A stretch of DNA of 64,000 nt from UBA1351 sp965140555. GTDB lineage: Bacteria > Bacillota > Clostridia > Lachnospirales > Vallitaleaceae. Shown here in pieces: positions 42,390 to 51,693 of the stretch (the stretch's first letter is position 1; each line of letters starts with the position of its first letter). The stretch is from NCBI GenBank assembly GCA_965140555.1, contig OZ223259.1, positions 1,736,001 through 1,800,000 of the forward strand, read 5' to 3'. Position numbers and translations under genes: made by a program. The notes beneath the pieces were generated by a model. The model searched no databases, was not told the origin of the DNA, and was given only the letters and a program-made list of their open reading frames with translations.

Positions 42390-44318
42390 ATGGATTCTTT
42401 ATTTTTTCCACCTTATAGTAAATTAATACGATTTTTTCATGAACAACGTCTAGCTTTTGCTATCTTTGACGCATCCGGAGATCTTTGCTATATGAATGCC
42501 AATTTTTCATCCTTTTTAAGGCATAATCATTTTGATGATGACTCTAACTTTTCATTATTCCATACCTTAAATTTGGATTCTGAAGAGCTTAATACATTGG
42601 CTCCATTTGATACCTATACGTTTGACTGGCCTTTTAACCTAACATTACCGCCAATATATGACCACGAAATGATTACCTGTACACTACAAAAGGATATACA
42701 ATACTATTATTTTCATATGGAGCTACCCCCTGCCTACTGTGTACACCTTGATTATCTTCTGGAAAACACCCCTCTAATCGATGCTCAAAGCCCATTTACC
42801 CTAGCCTCTCTCTTTGAACAAATGGATATCGCCTTATGCCTATGTGAGCTCGTCTATTCAGCTAAAGAGGAGCCCCTTGATTTCTATATACGCTTTGTTA
42901 ATCCGGCCTTTGAACAACTTGTCAGAAAGCCTAAATCCGAATTAGTCGGAATCTGCATTCGAGATCTTTGCTCTCTCTTTGAAGAATCTTGGTTTGATGC
43001 CTTGGATCGCTGTGAAAAACAAAATGCTCCTATCCTATTTACAAAGTATCTTTCTGCAATCAAGGCCTATTGGCATATAAGTATTTCTCCTTCACACTTC
43101 CATCATTTTCTAATTACATGTCAAGATGTCACGGATCAGATACGCGCGGAACAAACCCTTGCCCAATCAGATAAAATAACGGTCATCGGCCAGTTGGCGG
43201 GTGGTATTGCCCATGATTTTAATAACCAATTGCAAATCATGCAAAGCTATGGAGACCTTATGTCACAACATCTAGAAAACCACCCGGATACAACCATGTC
43301 CTCCTATTTGAATTCATTGCTTTCTACTGTAAGTCAATCCTCAACCCTTATCCATCAACTTTTAAACTATTCACGAGATGTCACTGCCCAGTTTAAACCA
43401 ATCCACTTAAATGATGTCCTCCATAATGTTAAAAATATATTTGCTGTTAGTTTGCAGAAAAACGTTCATCTGCATCTTCTCCTAGAAGCGATTAATCCGA
43501 TTATCCAAGGGGATAGCGCTCTCATACAAAATGCTCTGCTAAATCTCTGCATCAACTCCAGAGATGCCCTTTCTAAGGGTGGTATTATCCGAATCTCTAC
43601 ACGTATCGTCCACTATGATACATCTACCTATGTCGGTCTTCAACAATTAACTCCCGGCGACTATGTCTGTTGCTCTGTTTGGGACAACGGGGATGGCATT
43701 GAAACGGAAGACCTTTATACAATTTTTGAACCTTTCTTTACGACAAAAGCAAGCAAAGGAACCGGGATGGGTTTATCTGCTGTTTGCAGTATGATTAAAC
43801 ATCACCATGGCGCTATTGATGTCCGTTCCGTTCGCCATGAATGGACTCAATTTGATTTGTATTTTCCTATACTAGATGCTCCTTTCACGGCTATAGACCC
43901 TATTAAGACCCCTAAAAGCTATGTTAAAACATCCTATCGAATTATACTTGTTGATGATGAATCCGTACTGACTCAAGTCATTTCAAGCTATTTAGAAACA
44001 GAAGGCCATATTGTCCAAAGCTACACGGATCCTCAACAGTTATTAAATGAAGCCTCAAAAAAATTACCTTCATTTGACATGGGAATTTTTGATATGCTCA
44101 TGCCGAAAATGAATGGTTTTGAACTCCTCCGACAACTATCCTTCTACATTCCTGATATCAAGTGTATCTTTCTCTCCGGAGCCTCTACGGATGAAGAAGT
44201 TCCGGAAGCATTAGCCCCTCATGTCCTGGCACAAATTAAAAAGCCTGTGAATCTGCATGATCTTCATGCAACTATCCAAAGGCTTTTACATTCAACATCT
44301 ATATCCTCTAATGATTGA
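42390..44318 (+). CDS. PAS-containing hybrid histidine kinase with C-terminal receiver
   Basis: About 642 aa from the ATG at 42390 (GAGAGG upstream). No TM helices are seen, so it is cytoplasmic. Domains: an N-terminal PAS-like region (~10-130), a PAS (~150-260, DFYIRFVNPAFEQLVRKPKSELVG), HisKA with GQLAGGIAHDFNNQLQIMQSYGDL, HATPase (LLNLCINSRDALSKGG; SVWDNGDGIETEDLYTIFEPFFTT; KGTGMGLSAVCSMIKHH) and a C-terminal receiver (IILVDDESVLTQVISSYLETEGH; acceptor in FDMGIFDMLMPKMNGFELL). The kinase core is NtrB-like. No separate output regulator is adjacent, so the partner is unknown. It is monocistronic on the plus strand. Confidence 0.9.
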   Translation: MDSLFFPPYSKLIRFFHEQRLAFAIFDASGDLCYMNANFSSFLRHNHFDDDSNFSLFHTLNLDSEELNTLAPFDTYTFDWPFNLTLPPIYDHEMITCTLQKDIQYYYFHMELPPAYCVHLDYLLENTPLIDAQSPFTLASLFEQMDIALCLCELVYSAKEEPLDFYIRFVNPAFEQLVRKPKSELVGICIRDLCSLFEESWFDALDRCEKQNAPILFTKYLSAIKAYWHISISPSHFHHFLITCQDVTDQIRAEQTLAQSDKITVIGQLAGGIAHDFNNQLQIMQSYGDLMSQHLENHPDTTMSSYLNSLLSTVSQSSTLIHQLLNYSRDVTAQFKPIHLNDVLHNVKNIFAVSLQKNVHLHLLLEAINPIIQGDSALIQNALLNLCINSRDALSKGGIIRISTRIVHYDTSTYVGLQQLTPGDYVCCSVWDNGDGIETEDLYTIFEPFFTTKASKGTGMGLSAVCSMIKHHHGAIDVRSVRHEWTQFDLYFPILDAPFTAIDPIKTPKSYVKTSYRIILVDDESVLTQVISSYLETEGHIVQSYTDPQQLLNEASKKLPSFDMGIFDMLMPKMNGFELLRQLSFYIPDIKCIFLSGASTDEEVPEALAPHVLAQIKKPVNLHDLHATIQRLLHSTSISSND

Positions 44319-44319
44319 C

Positions 44320-45369
44320 CTATAACCAATCAACAATTTTCCGTGCAAGGACACCCGCATCATTCGAATGTTCTTGTGGGTTTAATCCTGCTGCTTTCAT
44401 ATTCAAATCCTTAATATTTAGAGGGTTCAACTCTTCTTCGTCAAGAATAAAACATTGATCCGACTCAATTAACTTCTGGATAATTTCTCCATCTTCTACT
44501 TGGTTTACATCAATGACACCAAAAGGAATTCCTGATATCATACACTCCGCAACGACAGACCATCCCGGTTTAACAATGGCGAGTGAACTCGCTGCTATGT
44601 AGTCTTGAGAATGACTAACACGTTTAGGCAGTTTAACTACATGAGCATTCCCTACAATATCCACATTCCCTGTGGCATAAACATGCCCTGATTGAAAATC
44701 AACTTCTAAGGACCCTCTATTGGCAATTTGACCGATAGATAGGAAACAACTTGGCCAAAACCGTGCCTTATAATCAAAACTAGCTCCATTGTTCACTTCT
44801 CTTGCAATAAATCCAACGGATTCTTTCGGGCAATCAATATCCGATAAATCATCCGATAAGGCTAACTCATAAAGATGATCCAAGCTATTGTATGCCTCTA
44901 GGAAAGGTGTCATAAGATTTTCTTTAACTCCTATTTTTTTGTAGCGGTGATAGTATGTATAATTCGTCACACCTACAACTTTAACACCTAGGCGTTTAGC
45001 AACATGTATGCCCAATATACTGATATCAGTAATCACTAAGGCAACATCCATCTCTCGTAATTTCTCATATTCCGAAGCAACGCTCTCATCCAATGCATCC
45101 AAGAAGTATTGAATCTTTGACTCTGTCGCTTCTTTATCACACTCAAAGCTATCCTCTTTCAGTACCGTCCCGGCTTCTGTATTCTCTACATTGAACGTTA
45201 CGCGACCACTATACTTTGATAAAAATACAGTTGCATAGTCAATTTGGAGTTCCCCGCAAGTCAAATAAATGTGATGACTTGTACTTTCTAAAATTTTCTC
45301 TATAATGGCTAAACTTCGTGTAATGTGACCGAATCCTAAATCTGTTACGTAAAAGGCGATTGTTTTCAT
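44320..45369 (-). CDS. GT-B fold glycosyltransferase-like protein
   Basis: The 349-aa protein opens with FYVTDLGFGHITRSLAIIEKIL, a nucleotide-sugar transferase-type glycine loop as in MurG/GT28-like and L-arabinokinase N-domains, with a C-terminal IVKPGWSVVAECMISGIPFGVIDV, i.e. the PG-x-S-x3-E pattern of the donor-binding site. The middle part has VTDISILGIHVAKRLGVKVVGVTN. It resembles the UDP-glycosyltransferase-like proteins annotated as MGDG-synthase-like or hypothetical. The reaction is not determined. It is convergent with the hybrid kinase gene (1 bp between the ends) and follows the trxA terminator. Confidence 0.7.
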   Translation of the reverse strand: MKTIAFYVTDLGFGHITRSLAIIEKILESTSHHIYLTCGELQIDYATVFLSKYSGRVTFNVENTEAGTVLKEDSFECDKEATESKIQYFLDALDESVASEYEKLREMDVALVITDISILGIHVAKRLGVKVVGVTNYTYYHRYKKIGVKENLMTPFLEAYNSLDHLYELALSDDLSDIDCPKESVGFIAREVNNGASFDYKARFWPSCFLSIGQIANRGSLEVDFQSGHVYATGNVDIVGNAHVVKLPKRVSHSQDYIAASSLAIVKPGWSVVAECMISGIPFGVIDVNQVEDGEIIQKLIESDQCFILDEEELNPLNIKDLNMKAAGLNPQEHSNDAGVLARKIVDWL

Positions 45370-45457
45370 TGTTTCTCCTCCTCCACTTGACAGGTGAGTT
45401 ATCTGTCAATCCTTTATAAGATTGACTCTAAAAATCTCTTGATGTCATTATATCACA

Positions 45458-45490
45458 AAAAAGACGTGTATAAAATACACGTCTTTTTTA
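45458..45490 (-). terminator. Intrinsic terminator of trxA
   Basis: AAAAAAGACGTGTAT pairs with ATACACGTCTTTTTT around a 3-nt loop, with T-runs on both sides. It lies 14 bp after the trxA stop. Confidence 0.92.
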
Positions 45491-45503
45491 TACTCAATAA
45501 CTC

Positions 45504-45821
45504 TTAAATTTGTGCATTTAGCTTTTCTGCTAATGTAGCCTTAGGTACCGCCCCTACGATGGTATCCACCACTTGGCCACCTTTGAAGATAAGCAATGTA
45601 GGAATACTCATCACTCGGTAGTTTTGAGCAGTCGCTCCGTTTGCATCTACATCAAGTTTAACCACTTTGGCTTTACCGTCATATTCTGTTGCTAATTGTT
45701 CTATAGATGGTGCAATCATCTTACATGGGCCACACCAGTCTGCGTAAAAATCGACTAATACCGGTACATCTGATTTCAATACTTCATTTTCAAAAGTTGC
45801 ATCTGTTAATTGTAATGCCAT
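45504..45821 (-). CDS. trxA: Thioredoxin
   Basis: The 105-aa protein is a standard thioredoxin: VPVLVDFYADWCGPCKMIAPSIEQL with the WCGPC active site near residues 29-33, the cis-Pro in MSIPTLLIFKGG, and normal length for the family. It reduces protein disulfides using thioredoxin reductase (not in the window). AAGGAGG precedes the ATG, and a promoter at 45865-45893 and its own terminator make it monocistronic. Confidence 0.97.
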   Translation of the reverse strand: MALQLTDATFENEVLKSDVPVLVDFYADWCGPCKMIAPSIEQLATEYDGKAKVVKLDVDANGATAQNYRVMSIPTLLIFKGGQVVDTIVGAVPKATLAEKLNAQI

Positions 45822-45864
45822 GTTAATTCCTCCTTAAAACTAATCGTTTTTGATTCTTTCGTCC

Positions 45865-45893
45865 ATTATACGTTGAAATTGACGCTTCTTTAA
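45865..45893 (-). promoter_or_regulatory. Probable SigA-type promoter of trxA
   Basis: On the minus strand TTAAAG, a 17-bp spacer and a perfect TATAAT, ~44 nt before the trxA start. Confidence 0.55.
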
Positions 45894-45958
45894 GCATATA
45901 TAACTTTCAATTAAGAATCATTATTATCTATAATGTTTGAAATCATTATATTATGTTT

Positions 45959-47158
45959 TTACGATATAGTCAAGGTTTTTTCATCATTTTTATCAAATTC
46001 CAATAATTTAGGGGCACTTTGTCGAATCGCAATAGCTCCGAGAGGGGCTGTAATTAGTATTGCAATGACTGCCATCGCTAAAATTGTATCCCCATTTGGT
46101 ACATGATTTTTCAAAGGCATCGCTCCGATAGCCGCTTGAACCGTTGCTTTTGGTAAGTAGCTAATCATACAAAAAATACGTTCCTTCAGATTCAACTCGC
46201 TTCCCATGAGTGAAATGTAGACACCTAAAGAACGAGCGACCAGACCCAACAAAATAATAGCTACACTAATTAGTCCGGTATTAAAGGCAACCGTAAAATC
46301 GACTTCGGCTCCAATAAGTACGAAGAGAACAATTTCAGCAAATACCCATACTTTATTCATCTTCGCTGATAAACGATTCGCTACTTTTGGCAGGTATTCA
46401 AGCAAAATAAACCCAATTGTCATAATCCCCAAAAGACTATTCATCCATATATCTTCTTGAAAATGGTTAAACAGAATACTAACCGCCAATAAAATCATTA
46501 TTTTTTTGGTATCACGGATATGCATTCTTCTATATAATACAATCAGTCCAACCGCCAAGAGTATGCCCACTCCAATTCCTATAGCAATACTGATGGGAAC
46601 TTCTACAAATTGCATTAATATACTTGTTGATGAATTTAAAAATAGGGCAAGAAAAGTAGTATACATGGTAATGGCAAAAACATCATCTAAGGATGCTCCT
46701 GCAAGAATTAATGTCGGAATTTCCTTCTTCTTCCCAAAGCCTTTTTCCTTCAAATCAATCATTTGGGGTACAACAACTGCCGGTGATACTGCAGCTATAA
46801 TGAATCCCAACATCCCGGCTTCCAATATGGTAAAGTCCAAGAAGTAATAGGCCAAACCTAGAATAGTAAACCCTTCTAAGAGTCCGGGAATACAACTCAT
46901 CTTAATAGCACTTTTTCCAACCTTATTCAGTTCACTTTTACGTAGCCCCAAGCCTGCACGTAACAAGATGACGATTAATGCAAAGTCTCTCAATTCTTTT
47001 GACACATCCATCAGTGTCGGGTCTAATAGATTAAGACCGTGTTCACCCATAATCATTCCGATAATGAGCATTCCAAGTAATCCAGGTAAGCGTAATTTTT
47101 CCATAATAGCATTTGCAACCAATGCCAATAGCCCGATAACACATAAATTTAGTAACAT
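45959..47158 (-). CDS. Cation:proton antiporter (CPA/Kef-type)
   Basis: The 399-aa integral membrane protein has ~12 TM helices. The sequence is of the Na+(K+)/H+ exchanger family: VANAIMEKLRLPGLLGMLIIGMIMGEHGL, LREFALIVILLRAGLGL-type helix (LRDFALIVILLRAGLGL), IIAAVSPAVVVPQM, and IPTLILAGASLDDVFAITMYT, where the DD pair in the sixth helix region is the expected ion-binding site. C-terminal KefC-like TrkA-N domains are absent. It helps control internal pH and sodium or potassium. It is divergent from the CPBP gene. Confidence 0.9.
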   Translation of the reverse strand: MLLNLCVIGLLALVANAIMEKLRLPGLLGMLIIGMIMGEHGLNLLDPTLMDVSKELRDFALIVILLRAGLGLRKSELNKVGKSAIKMSCIPGLLEGFTILGLAYYFLDFTILEAGMLGFIIAAVSPAVVVPQMIDLKEKGFGKKKEIPTLILAGASLDDVFAITMYTTFLALFLNSSTSILMQFVEVPISIAIGIGVGILLAVGLIVLYRRMHIRDTKKIMILLAVSILFNHFQEDIWMNSLLGIMTIGFILLEYLPKVANRLSAKMNKVWVFAEIVLFVLIGAEVDFTVAFNTGLISVAIILLGLVARSLGVYISLMGSELNLKERIFCMISYLPKATVQAAIGAMPLKNHVPNGDTILAMAVIAILITAPLGAIAIRQSAPKLLEFDKNDEKTLTIS

Positions 47159-47215
47159 AGTAAGCCCTCTTTCATTTAATCCTAAATTGTCTTTTTTATT
47201 TTACTCCAATCTGCG

Positions 47216-47244
47216 TTGAATTACCACCTATTATCTGATATGAT
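47216..47244 (+). promoter_or_regulatory. SigA-type promoter of the CPBP protease gene
   Basis: TTGAAT, a 17-bp spacer, TATGAT, with the ATG at 47279. The ~60-bp intergenic region also has to hold the divergent antiporter promoter. Confidence 0.55.
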
Positions 47245-47278
47245 AATTGAAAAAACACAACTTGGATGGAGGTCAACT

Positions 47279-48322
47279 ATGTATTCAACTATTCGCGGTA
47301 ACCGTTTCTCACTCTTCTTCATCATACATTTTCTACTCGGTAGCATACTTTTACAGCTTATATTGTCGATTCTACCGGAACCCTTGGCCACCGATACGTT
47401 ATTGCCTGTTGCTTTGTCGCAACTCGTTCTCGTATTGTTGCCCATTTTCTACTACATATTATTCACAAAATTACCAATCAAAAAAACCTTTCGTCTCTAT
47501 AAGACACGACCGTTAAATATATTTCTTTCTATTTTATTGGCCTTCTTTAGCTTACCGATTGTCATGTTAATTAATTTGATTAGCCAGTTTTTTGTTCAAC
47601 AGGCACTTGCCGATACTCTATCGACCATAGCAGAAGAGCCTTACTGGCTAGCCCTCATTGTTATAGCCTTATTTCCGGCTCTGTTCGAAGAACTTGTTAC
47701 CCGGGGAATTTTTCTGAGTCATTTTCGTCATCGCAAGGTTCTTACTGCTTCCATTATGTGCGGCCTTTTCTTTGGTATAATTCACTTGAACTTTAACCAA
47801 TTCCTCTATGCTTTCTTCCTTGGCTTTATCTTTGCCCTAGTTTTGCATATCACCGGTTCTATCTTTTGTACCATGACCATGCATTTTATCATCAATGGGT
47901 TTAATCTATCCCTCACATATATTGCCTCTTTACCCATTGTACAGCAATTGTCAGAAGCTACGGAATCGGCTATGGATAATGTTAGTCATACGGAAGCATT
48001 AGTTGCAGCACTTCCTGCTGTGATCCTCTTGCTCATTGTTTCCCTTCCTCTCTTTGGCGTCATTCTCTTTATCATGATCTCCGCCAATGACAAAGGTGCT
48101 TTATTAAAAGCCAATGCACCTTCAAAAGATTTCTTCCCACAGGAGCAATCCTTTACAAATGATTTAGCAGAAGCTCAACTTGATGTTTCTGTCGAATCGG
48201 ATGAATCCTTGCAGGATATGTCCCTTATCCCAACACCTGTCTCACCAAGGCTCATTACCATGCCCTTTGCACTAACCACCCTTTTGTTCATCGGTTTTTC
48301 CATTTTGAACGAAATTGCCTAA
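47279..48322 (+). CDS. CPBP-family intramembrane metalloprotease
   Basis: The 347-aa protein starts at the ATG at 47279 (ATGGAGGTC upstream), 21 residues inside the longer frame. It has ~8 TM helices and the three CPBP (ABI) motifs: EELVTRG (EExxxR-like), FGIIHLNFN (FxxxH) and MHFIING (HxxxN). Members cleave prenylated or membrane peptides; in Gram-positives some act on pheromone or bacteriocin precursors or immunity. A long polar C-terminal region (~285-330, NDKGALLKANAPSKDFF...) precedes a final hydrophobic helix. No bacteriocin gene is nearby. Confidence 0.9.
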   Translation: MYSTIRGNRFSLFFIIHFLLGSILLQLILSILPEPLATDTLLPVALSQLVLVLLPIFYYILFTKLPIKKTFRLYKTRPLNIFLSILLAFFSLPIVMLINLISQFFVQQALADTLSTIAEEPYWLALIVIALFPALFEELVTRGIFLSHFRHRKVLTASIMCGLFFGIIHLNFNQFLYAFFLGFIFALVLHITGSIFCTMTMHFIINGFNLSLTYIASLPIVQQLSEATESAMDNVSHTEALVAALPAVILLLIVSLPLFGVILFIMISANDKGALLKANAPSKDFFPQEQSFTNDLAEAQLDVSVESDESLQDMSLIPTPVSPRLITMPFALTTLLFIGFSILNEIA

Positions 48323-49123
48323 TCATTGTTTAATCCAAGCCATGACTTCTTCTGATGTCGTGGCTTGTTCTATATATAGAGACATCTCCGCAATATAAGG
48401 GCGCCGAAGTATTAATAACTCGGCTCCATACCCTTGACATGCCGCAACCTTCTCCCGTGTGCCACCTACGACACCACCATCTTTGGTCACCACATACTTT
48501 ATATCATGAATCCCCATTAATCTGCCTGTATCTTCTTGACTGAAGGGCGGATTCGCAATCACCAATTGCTCAAAATCAAGTCCTGCTTTAAGGGCTTCCT
48601 GTATGGACCCTTCCGCATCCAGAATGCGGAAAATCAACCGTTCTTGAGGCAGATATTTCATAATCTCAGGGATCTGTCGTATACCTGTTGTAAACAGTAT
48701 GTTTCCGTCTTTCTTTCTTACGTATGAACATAACTCTTCCATGGAATCAAAAAAGGACCCTTCTGACCCACGGATACTTTCCGGTCGCTCATAACGAAGC
48801 ATTGGTATATGGATACGTTGTGACGGCTCCTTTTTCTCTTGTTCTTTTGCCCAATCCACCAACATGGTGCGAATACCAATCGCATAAGGATGGGTGGCGT
48901 CAATGATGGCATCCAAAGACCACTGTGCATTCCAGCCCTCAAGAATTGTACTATCTACAGGGCCGATAAGTCTATGACAATTGGGATGGTCGGGTAAACG
49001 TTCATCCCCCATTTGACTATAAGAACTCACGTATACTACGGCACCTGCTTCCAACAGCTGTTCGCATAGTTTTCTGCCATGATACGTACCTGCAAAAAGT
49101 AATAGCCTCATATCTTTCATCAT
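48323..49123 (-). CDS. cbiJ: Cobalt-precorrin-6A reductase
   Basis: The 266-aa protein fits the CobK/CbiJ family: LLLFAGTYHGRKLCEQLLEAGAVVYVSSYSQMG near the N-terminus, DAIIDATHPYAIGIRTMLVDWAK, and VTKDGGVVGGTREKVAACQGYGAELLILRRP at the C-terminus. It uses NADH or NADPH to reduce cobalt-precorrin-6A to 6B. It is the last gene of the operon, with an ATGA overlap with cbiH upstream. Its stop is 1 base from the stop of the convergent CPBP gene. Confidence 0.93.
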   Translation of the reverse strand: MMKDMRLLLFAGTYHGRKLCEQLLEAGAVVYVSSYSQMGDERLPDHPNCHRLIGPVDSTILEGWNAQWSLDAIIDATHPYAIGIRTMLVDWAKEQEKKEPSQRIHIPMLRYERPESIRGSEGSFFDSMEELCSYVRKKDGNILFTTGIRQIPEIMKYLPQERLIFRILDAEGSIQEALKAGLDFEQLVIANPPFSQEDTGRLMGIHDIKYVVTKDGGVVGGTREKVAACQGYGAELLILRRPYIAEMSLYIEQATTSEEVMAWIKQ

Positions 49124-49845
49124 ACATTATATCCTCTCGGGGTTATCATTCGATCGTTTTGTATATACGTATTACGATTTCCCACAATAACAATCGTTGA
49201 CATGTCAATCGGAACATCACAAAAATCATCGAGTCGACGAAGATGGACCTGTTCCCCTTCTCTATACGCGTTATTTACCACACCAACGACGGTGTCGGCG
49301 GCCTTATATTGGAGTAAAATATCCCGCGCCTCTTCAATATAATGTGGACGTCCCTTACTCTTAGGATTATAGATGCAGGTCACAAAGTCCCCCATACCTG
49401 CGGCATGTATACGCTTCTTTATTAACTCTATATCCGTAAGCAAATCACTTAGGCTAATCATGACATGATCATGTGTAAGGGGCGCACCAAGACGGGCTGC
49501 TGCTGCACAGGCTGCTGTTATCCCCGGATAGACTTTGACCGATATATCCCTATCCTCATCCATAAGTTCCAACATTAATCCTGCCATACCGTATACACCG
49601 GCATCACCACCACTTACCAATCCTACTTCCAGACCTTCTCGTGCAAGTTCAAGGGCTCTTTCACAACGCTTCACCTCTTGTTTCATGCCGTTATAATAAC
49701 ATTCTTTGTCTTGAATCAAGGGTTCAATAAGAGTCAGGTACTTCTTGTATCCGACAAGTACCTGACATGCATCTATCGCCATCTTCGCCTCAATACTCAA
49801 GGCATCAATATCACCGGGTCCTGTACTAATAATATGTATCATCAT
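49120..49845 (-). CDS. cbiH: Cobalt-precorrin-3B C17-methyltransferase
   Basis: The 241-aa SAM-dependent methyltransferase has the precorrin-methylase N-terminal loop IHIISTGPGDIDALSIEAKMA and the SGGDAGVYGMAGLMLEL motif (family-typical SGGDPGIYGMA), then PGITAACAAAARLGAPLTHD and TCIYNPKSKGR. It methylates C17 and drives ring contraction. It starts directly after the cbiG stop (0 bp gap) and overlaps cbiJ by 4 nt. Confidence 0.94.
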   Translation of the reverse strand: MMIHIISTGPGDIDALSIEAKMAIDACQVLVGYKKYLTLIEPLIQDKECYYNGMKQEVKRCERALELAREGLEVGLVSGGDAGVYGMAGLMLELMDEDRDISVKVYPGITAACAAAARLGAPLTHDHVMISLSDLLTDIELIKKRIHAAGMGDFVTCIYNPKSKGRPHYIEEARDILLQYKAADTVVGVVNNAYREGEQVHLRRLDDFCDVPIDMSTIVIVGNRNTYIQNDRMITPRGYNV

Positions 49846-50922
49846 CTATCTCCTTTTCCACAAACTCAGGGTAACACCATTATCAACCTGCTTCTTAACC
49901 ACACACTCCCCATAATTCGATGCGATATAACCGGCCGGCATACAAACCCCTCGACTTCCCGTTACGGATTGCACAAAACGGGATCCTTCAAACTTATCCA
50001 TGACATCATCCAAATCCGCTGCCGTATAGGTAACAAAGGGTACCTGCTTATGCTCTGCCCATTTGACTATACCTTCTTCTTCCCGCTTCAAATCAATACT
50101 GGCTACCATTCCTATTGCCTCTTCATAGTAACCTGCCTCCATCATAAACCGATTTACGGAGGCGTGAATATGTTCATAACTTATTCCTTTTCGACACCCT
50201 ATTCCCAAAACCAGGTGCTTGGGAATGAGCTGAACATGTCGCTCTATATGTAATTGCTTCGCTATATTCCCCTTCTTGTTTGACGTAATCATTAATAGGG
50301 ACGTATAGTCTTCCTTCAGATCGCTCTCGAACCACGCCTTCGAATCATAAACCGCATGAATATGCTCTGCTTCAAGGGAAAGCCCCTCTAATGGAACCTC
50401 AGATAAAATAAGGGATTTCTTCCCTTCCACCCAATCGGCGGTTACCTTCTTGGCTCCTTCCATATCCAAAAGACTCCATCCCTTTTTCTTAGCAATCATA
50501 TCGACACTATCCAATTGACATAAATCAGACGCTGTCGTTATAACCGCTTGGGCACCTAGATGTTCCGCGATTTGGGTTGCCACTTCATTGGCACCTCCCA
50601 GATGTCCGCCAATGACCGGAATCACATACTCTCCCCTTAGTTGAATACAGATGACGGGTTTATCATAGCGCTTATCCCTCGGTTGTATTGAACGTACAAT
50701 AATACCCATGGCCATAATATAAATAATCGCATCATAACCGTCACTCATCTGCTCATAAAACTGGGAAACCGGCAGCTCAAAAAGTCTCACCTCTTCTCGA
50801 TCCGTAGGTTTGTTGGTATAGATATCCACTTCAAAATCCTCTCGGTCACGACCCATCTCATAAAGTTGCATCCCGATATCTATCCCTTGGCTATTCAGCG
50901 TCAATACCGCCCATCGCATCAC
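49846..50922 (-). CDS. cbiG: Cobalt-precorrin-5A hydrolase
   Basis: The 358-aa protein has an N-terminal CbiG_N domain (AVLTLNSQGIDIGMQLYE, IYIMAMGIIVRSI, PVICIQLRGEYVIPVIGGHLGGANEVATQIAEHL), a mid-domain, and a C-terminal CbiG_C domain (VLGIGCRKGISYEHI, SIDLKREEEGI, VPFVTYTAADL, SVTGSRGVCMPAGYIA). It opens the delta-lactone and releases acetaldehyde, a step specific to the anaerobic pathway. Start overlaps the cbiF stop by 4 nt. Confidence 0.94.
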   Translation of the reverse strand: MMRWAVLTLNSQGIDIGMQLYEMGRDREDFEVDIYTNKPTDREEVRLFELPVSQFYEQMSDGYDAIIYIMAMGIIVRSIQPRDKRYDKPVICIQLRGEYVIPVIGGHLGGANEVATQIAEHLGAQAVITTASDLCQLDSVDMIAKKKGWSLLDMEGAKKVTADWVEGKKSLILSEVPLEGLSLEAEHIHAVYDSKAWFESDLKEDYTSLLMITSNKKGNIAKQLHIERHVQLIPKHLVLGIGCRKGISYEHIHASVNRFMMEAGYYEEAIGMVASIDLKREEEGIVKWAEHKQVPFVTYTAADLDDVMDKFEGSRFVQSVTGSRGVCMPAGYIASNYGECVVKKQVDNGVTLSLWKRR

Positions 50923-51692
50923 GATTTATCCTTTGCTTTTCGATATTCATGACTAAACGTTGGGTCGTACAACTTAGAATAGTCATAGCCGTCCTTCAGT
51001 TCTTTTTCCAAAAAGGGACCCACTAGAATCTGCGCTGTCTTGCGTATACCTGCTGCCTTAACCTTCTCTGCTATTGTGGATAGATGACCCTGGACAATCT
51101 TCTGATCCGGCCAAGAGGCTCTATATATAACAGCTATAGGGGTCTCTAACGGATAATGGGTTGCCAGCTTATCCACCACCTGATCCATCATTCCAACCGA
51201 TAAGAAAATAGCCATGCTCGTTTGGTGACTTGCCAATAATTCCAGTTGCTCCAATTCCGGAACAGGGGTACGACCTGCCATACGTGTCAAAATAAGACTT
51301 TGTGAAACTCCCGGAAGTGTAAACTCCCGCTTTAGAGCTGAAGCCGCTGCCGTATAAGAACTAATCCCCGGTATGACTTCATAGGGAATGTTCCAAGTAT
51401 CAAGGGTATCCATTTGCTCTTGAATAGCACCATAGAGAGCCGGATCCCCCGTATGCAATCGCACTACTGTTAACCCCTCTCTTACGACCTCTTGTATCAC
51501 TGTCAGTACCTCATCCAAGGTCATGGATGCACTATCATATAAGCGACACGCTTCTTTGTGATGCGCATATATATCAGGATTCACTAAGGAACCTGCATAT
51601 ATAATACAATCCGCATTTTCTATCAGTCGATACCCTTTTCGAGTTAATAATTCAGGGTCGCCGGGACCTGCTCCAACAAAATAAACCTTCAT
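50919..51692 (-). CDS. cbiF: Cobalt-precorrin-4 C11-methyltransferase
   Basis: The 257-aa protein shows the CobM/CbiF signature KVYFVGAGPGDPELLTRKGYRLI, IYAGSLVNPDI, VRLHTGDPALYGAIQEQMD, VIPGISSYTAAASALKREFTLP and SWPDQKIVQGHL. It transfers the methyl group of SAM to C11. It lies 1 bp after cbiT and is coupled to cbiG by a 4-nt overlap. Confidence 0.95.
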   Translation of the reverse strand: MKVYFVGAGPGDPELLTRKGYRLIENADCIIYAGSLVNPDIYAHHKEACRLYDSASMTLDEVLTVIQEVVREGLTVVRLHTGDPALYGAIQEQMDTLDTWNIPYEVIPGISSYTAAASALKREFTLPGVSQSLILTRMAGRTPVPELEQLELLASHQTSMAIFLSVGMMDQVVDKLATHYPLETPIAVIYRASWPDQKIVQGHLSTIAEKVKAAGIRKTAQILVGPFLEKELKDGYDYSKLYDPTFSHEYRKAKDKS

Positions 51693-51693
51693 A

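Noticed and set aside
49678..50253. 191-codon plus-strand frame inside the cbi operon
   Set aside because: It is antisense to cbiG and cbiH, which have strong family similarity.
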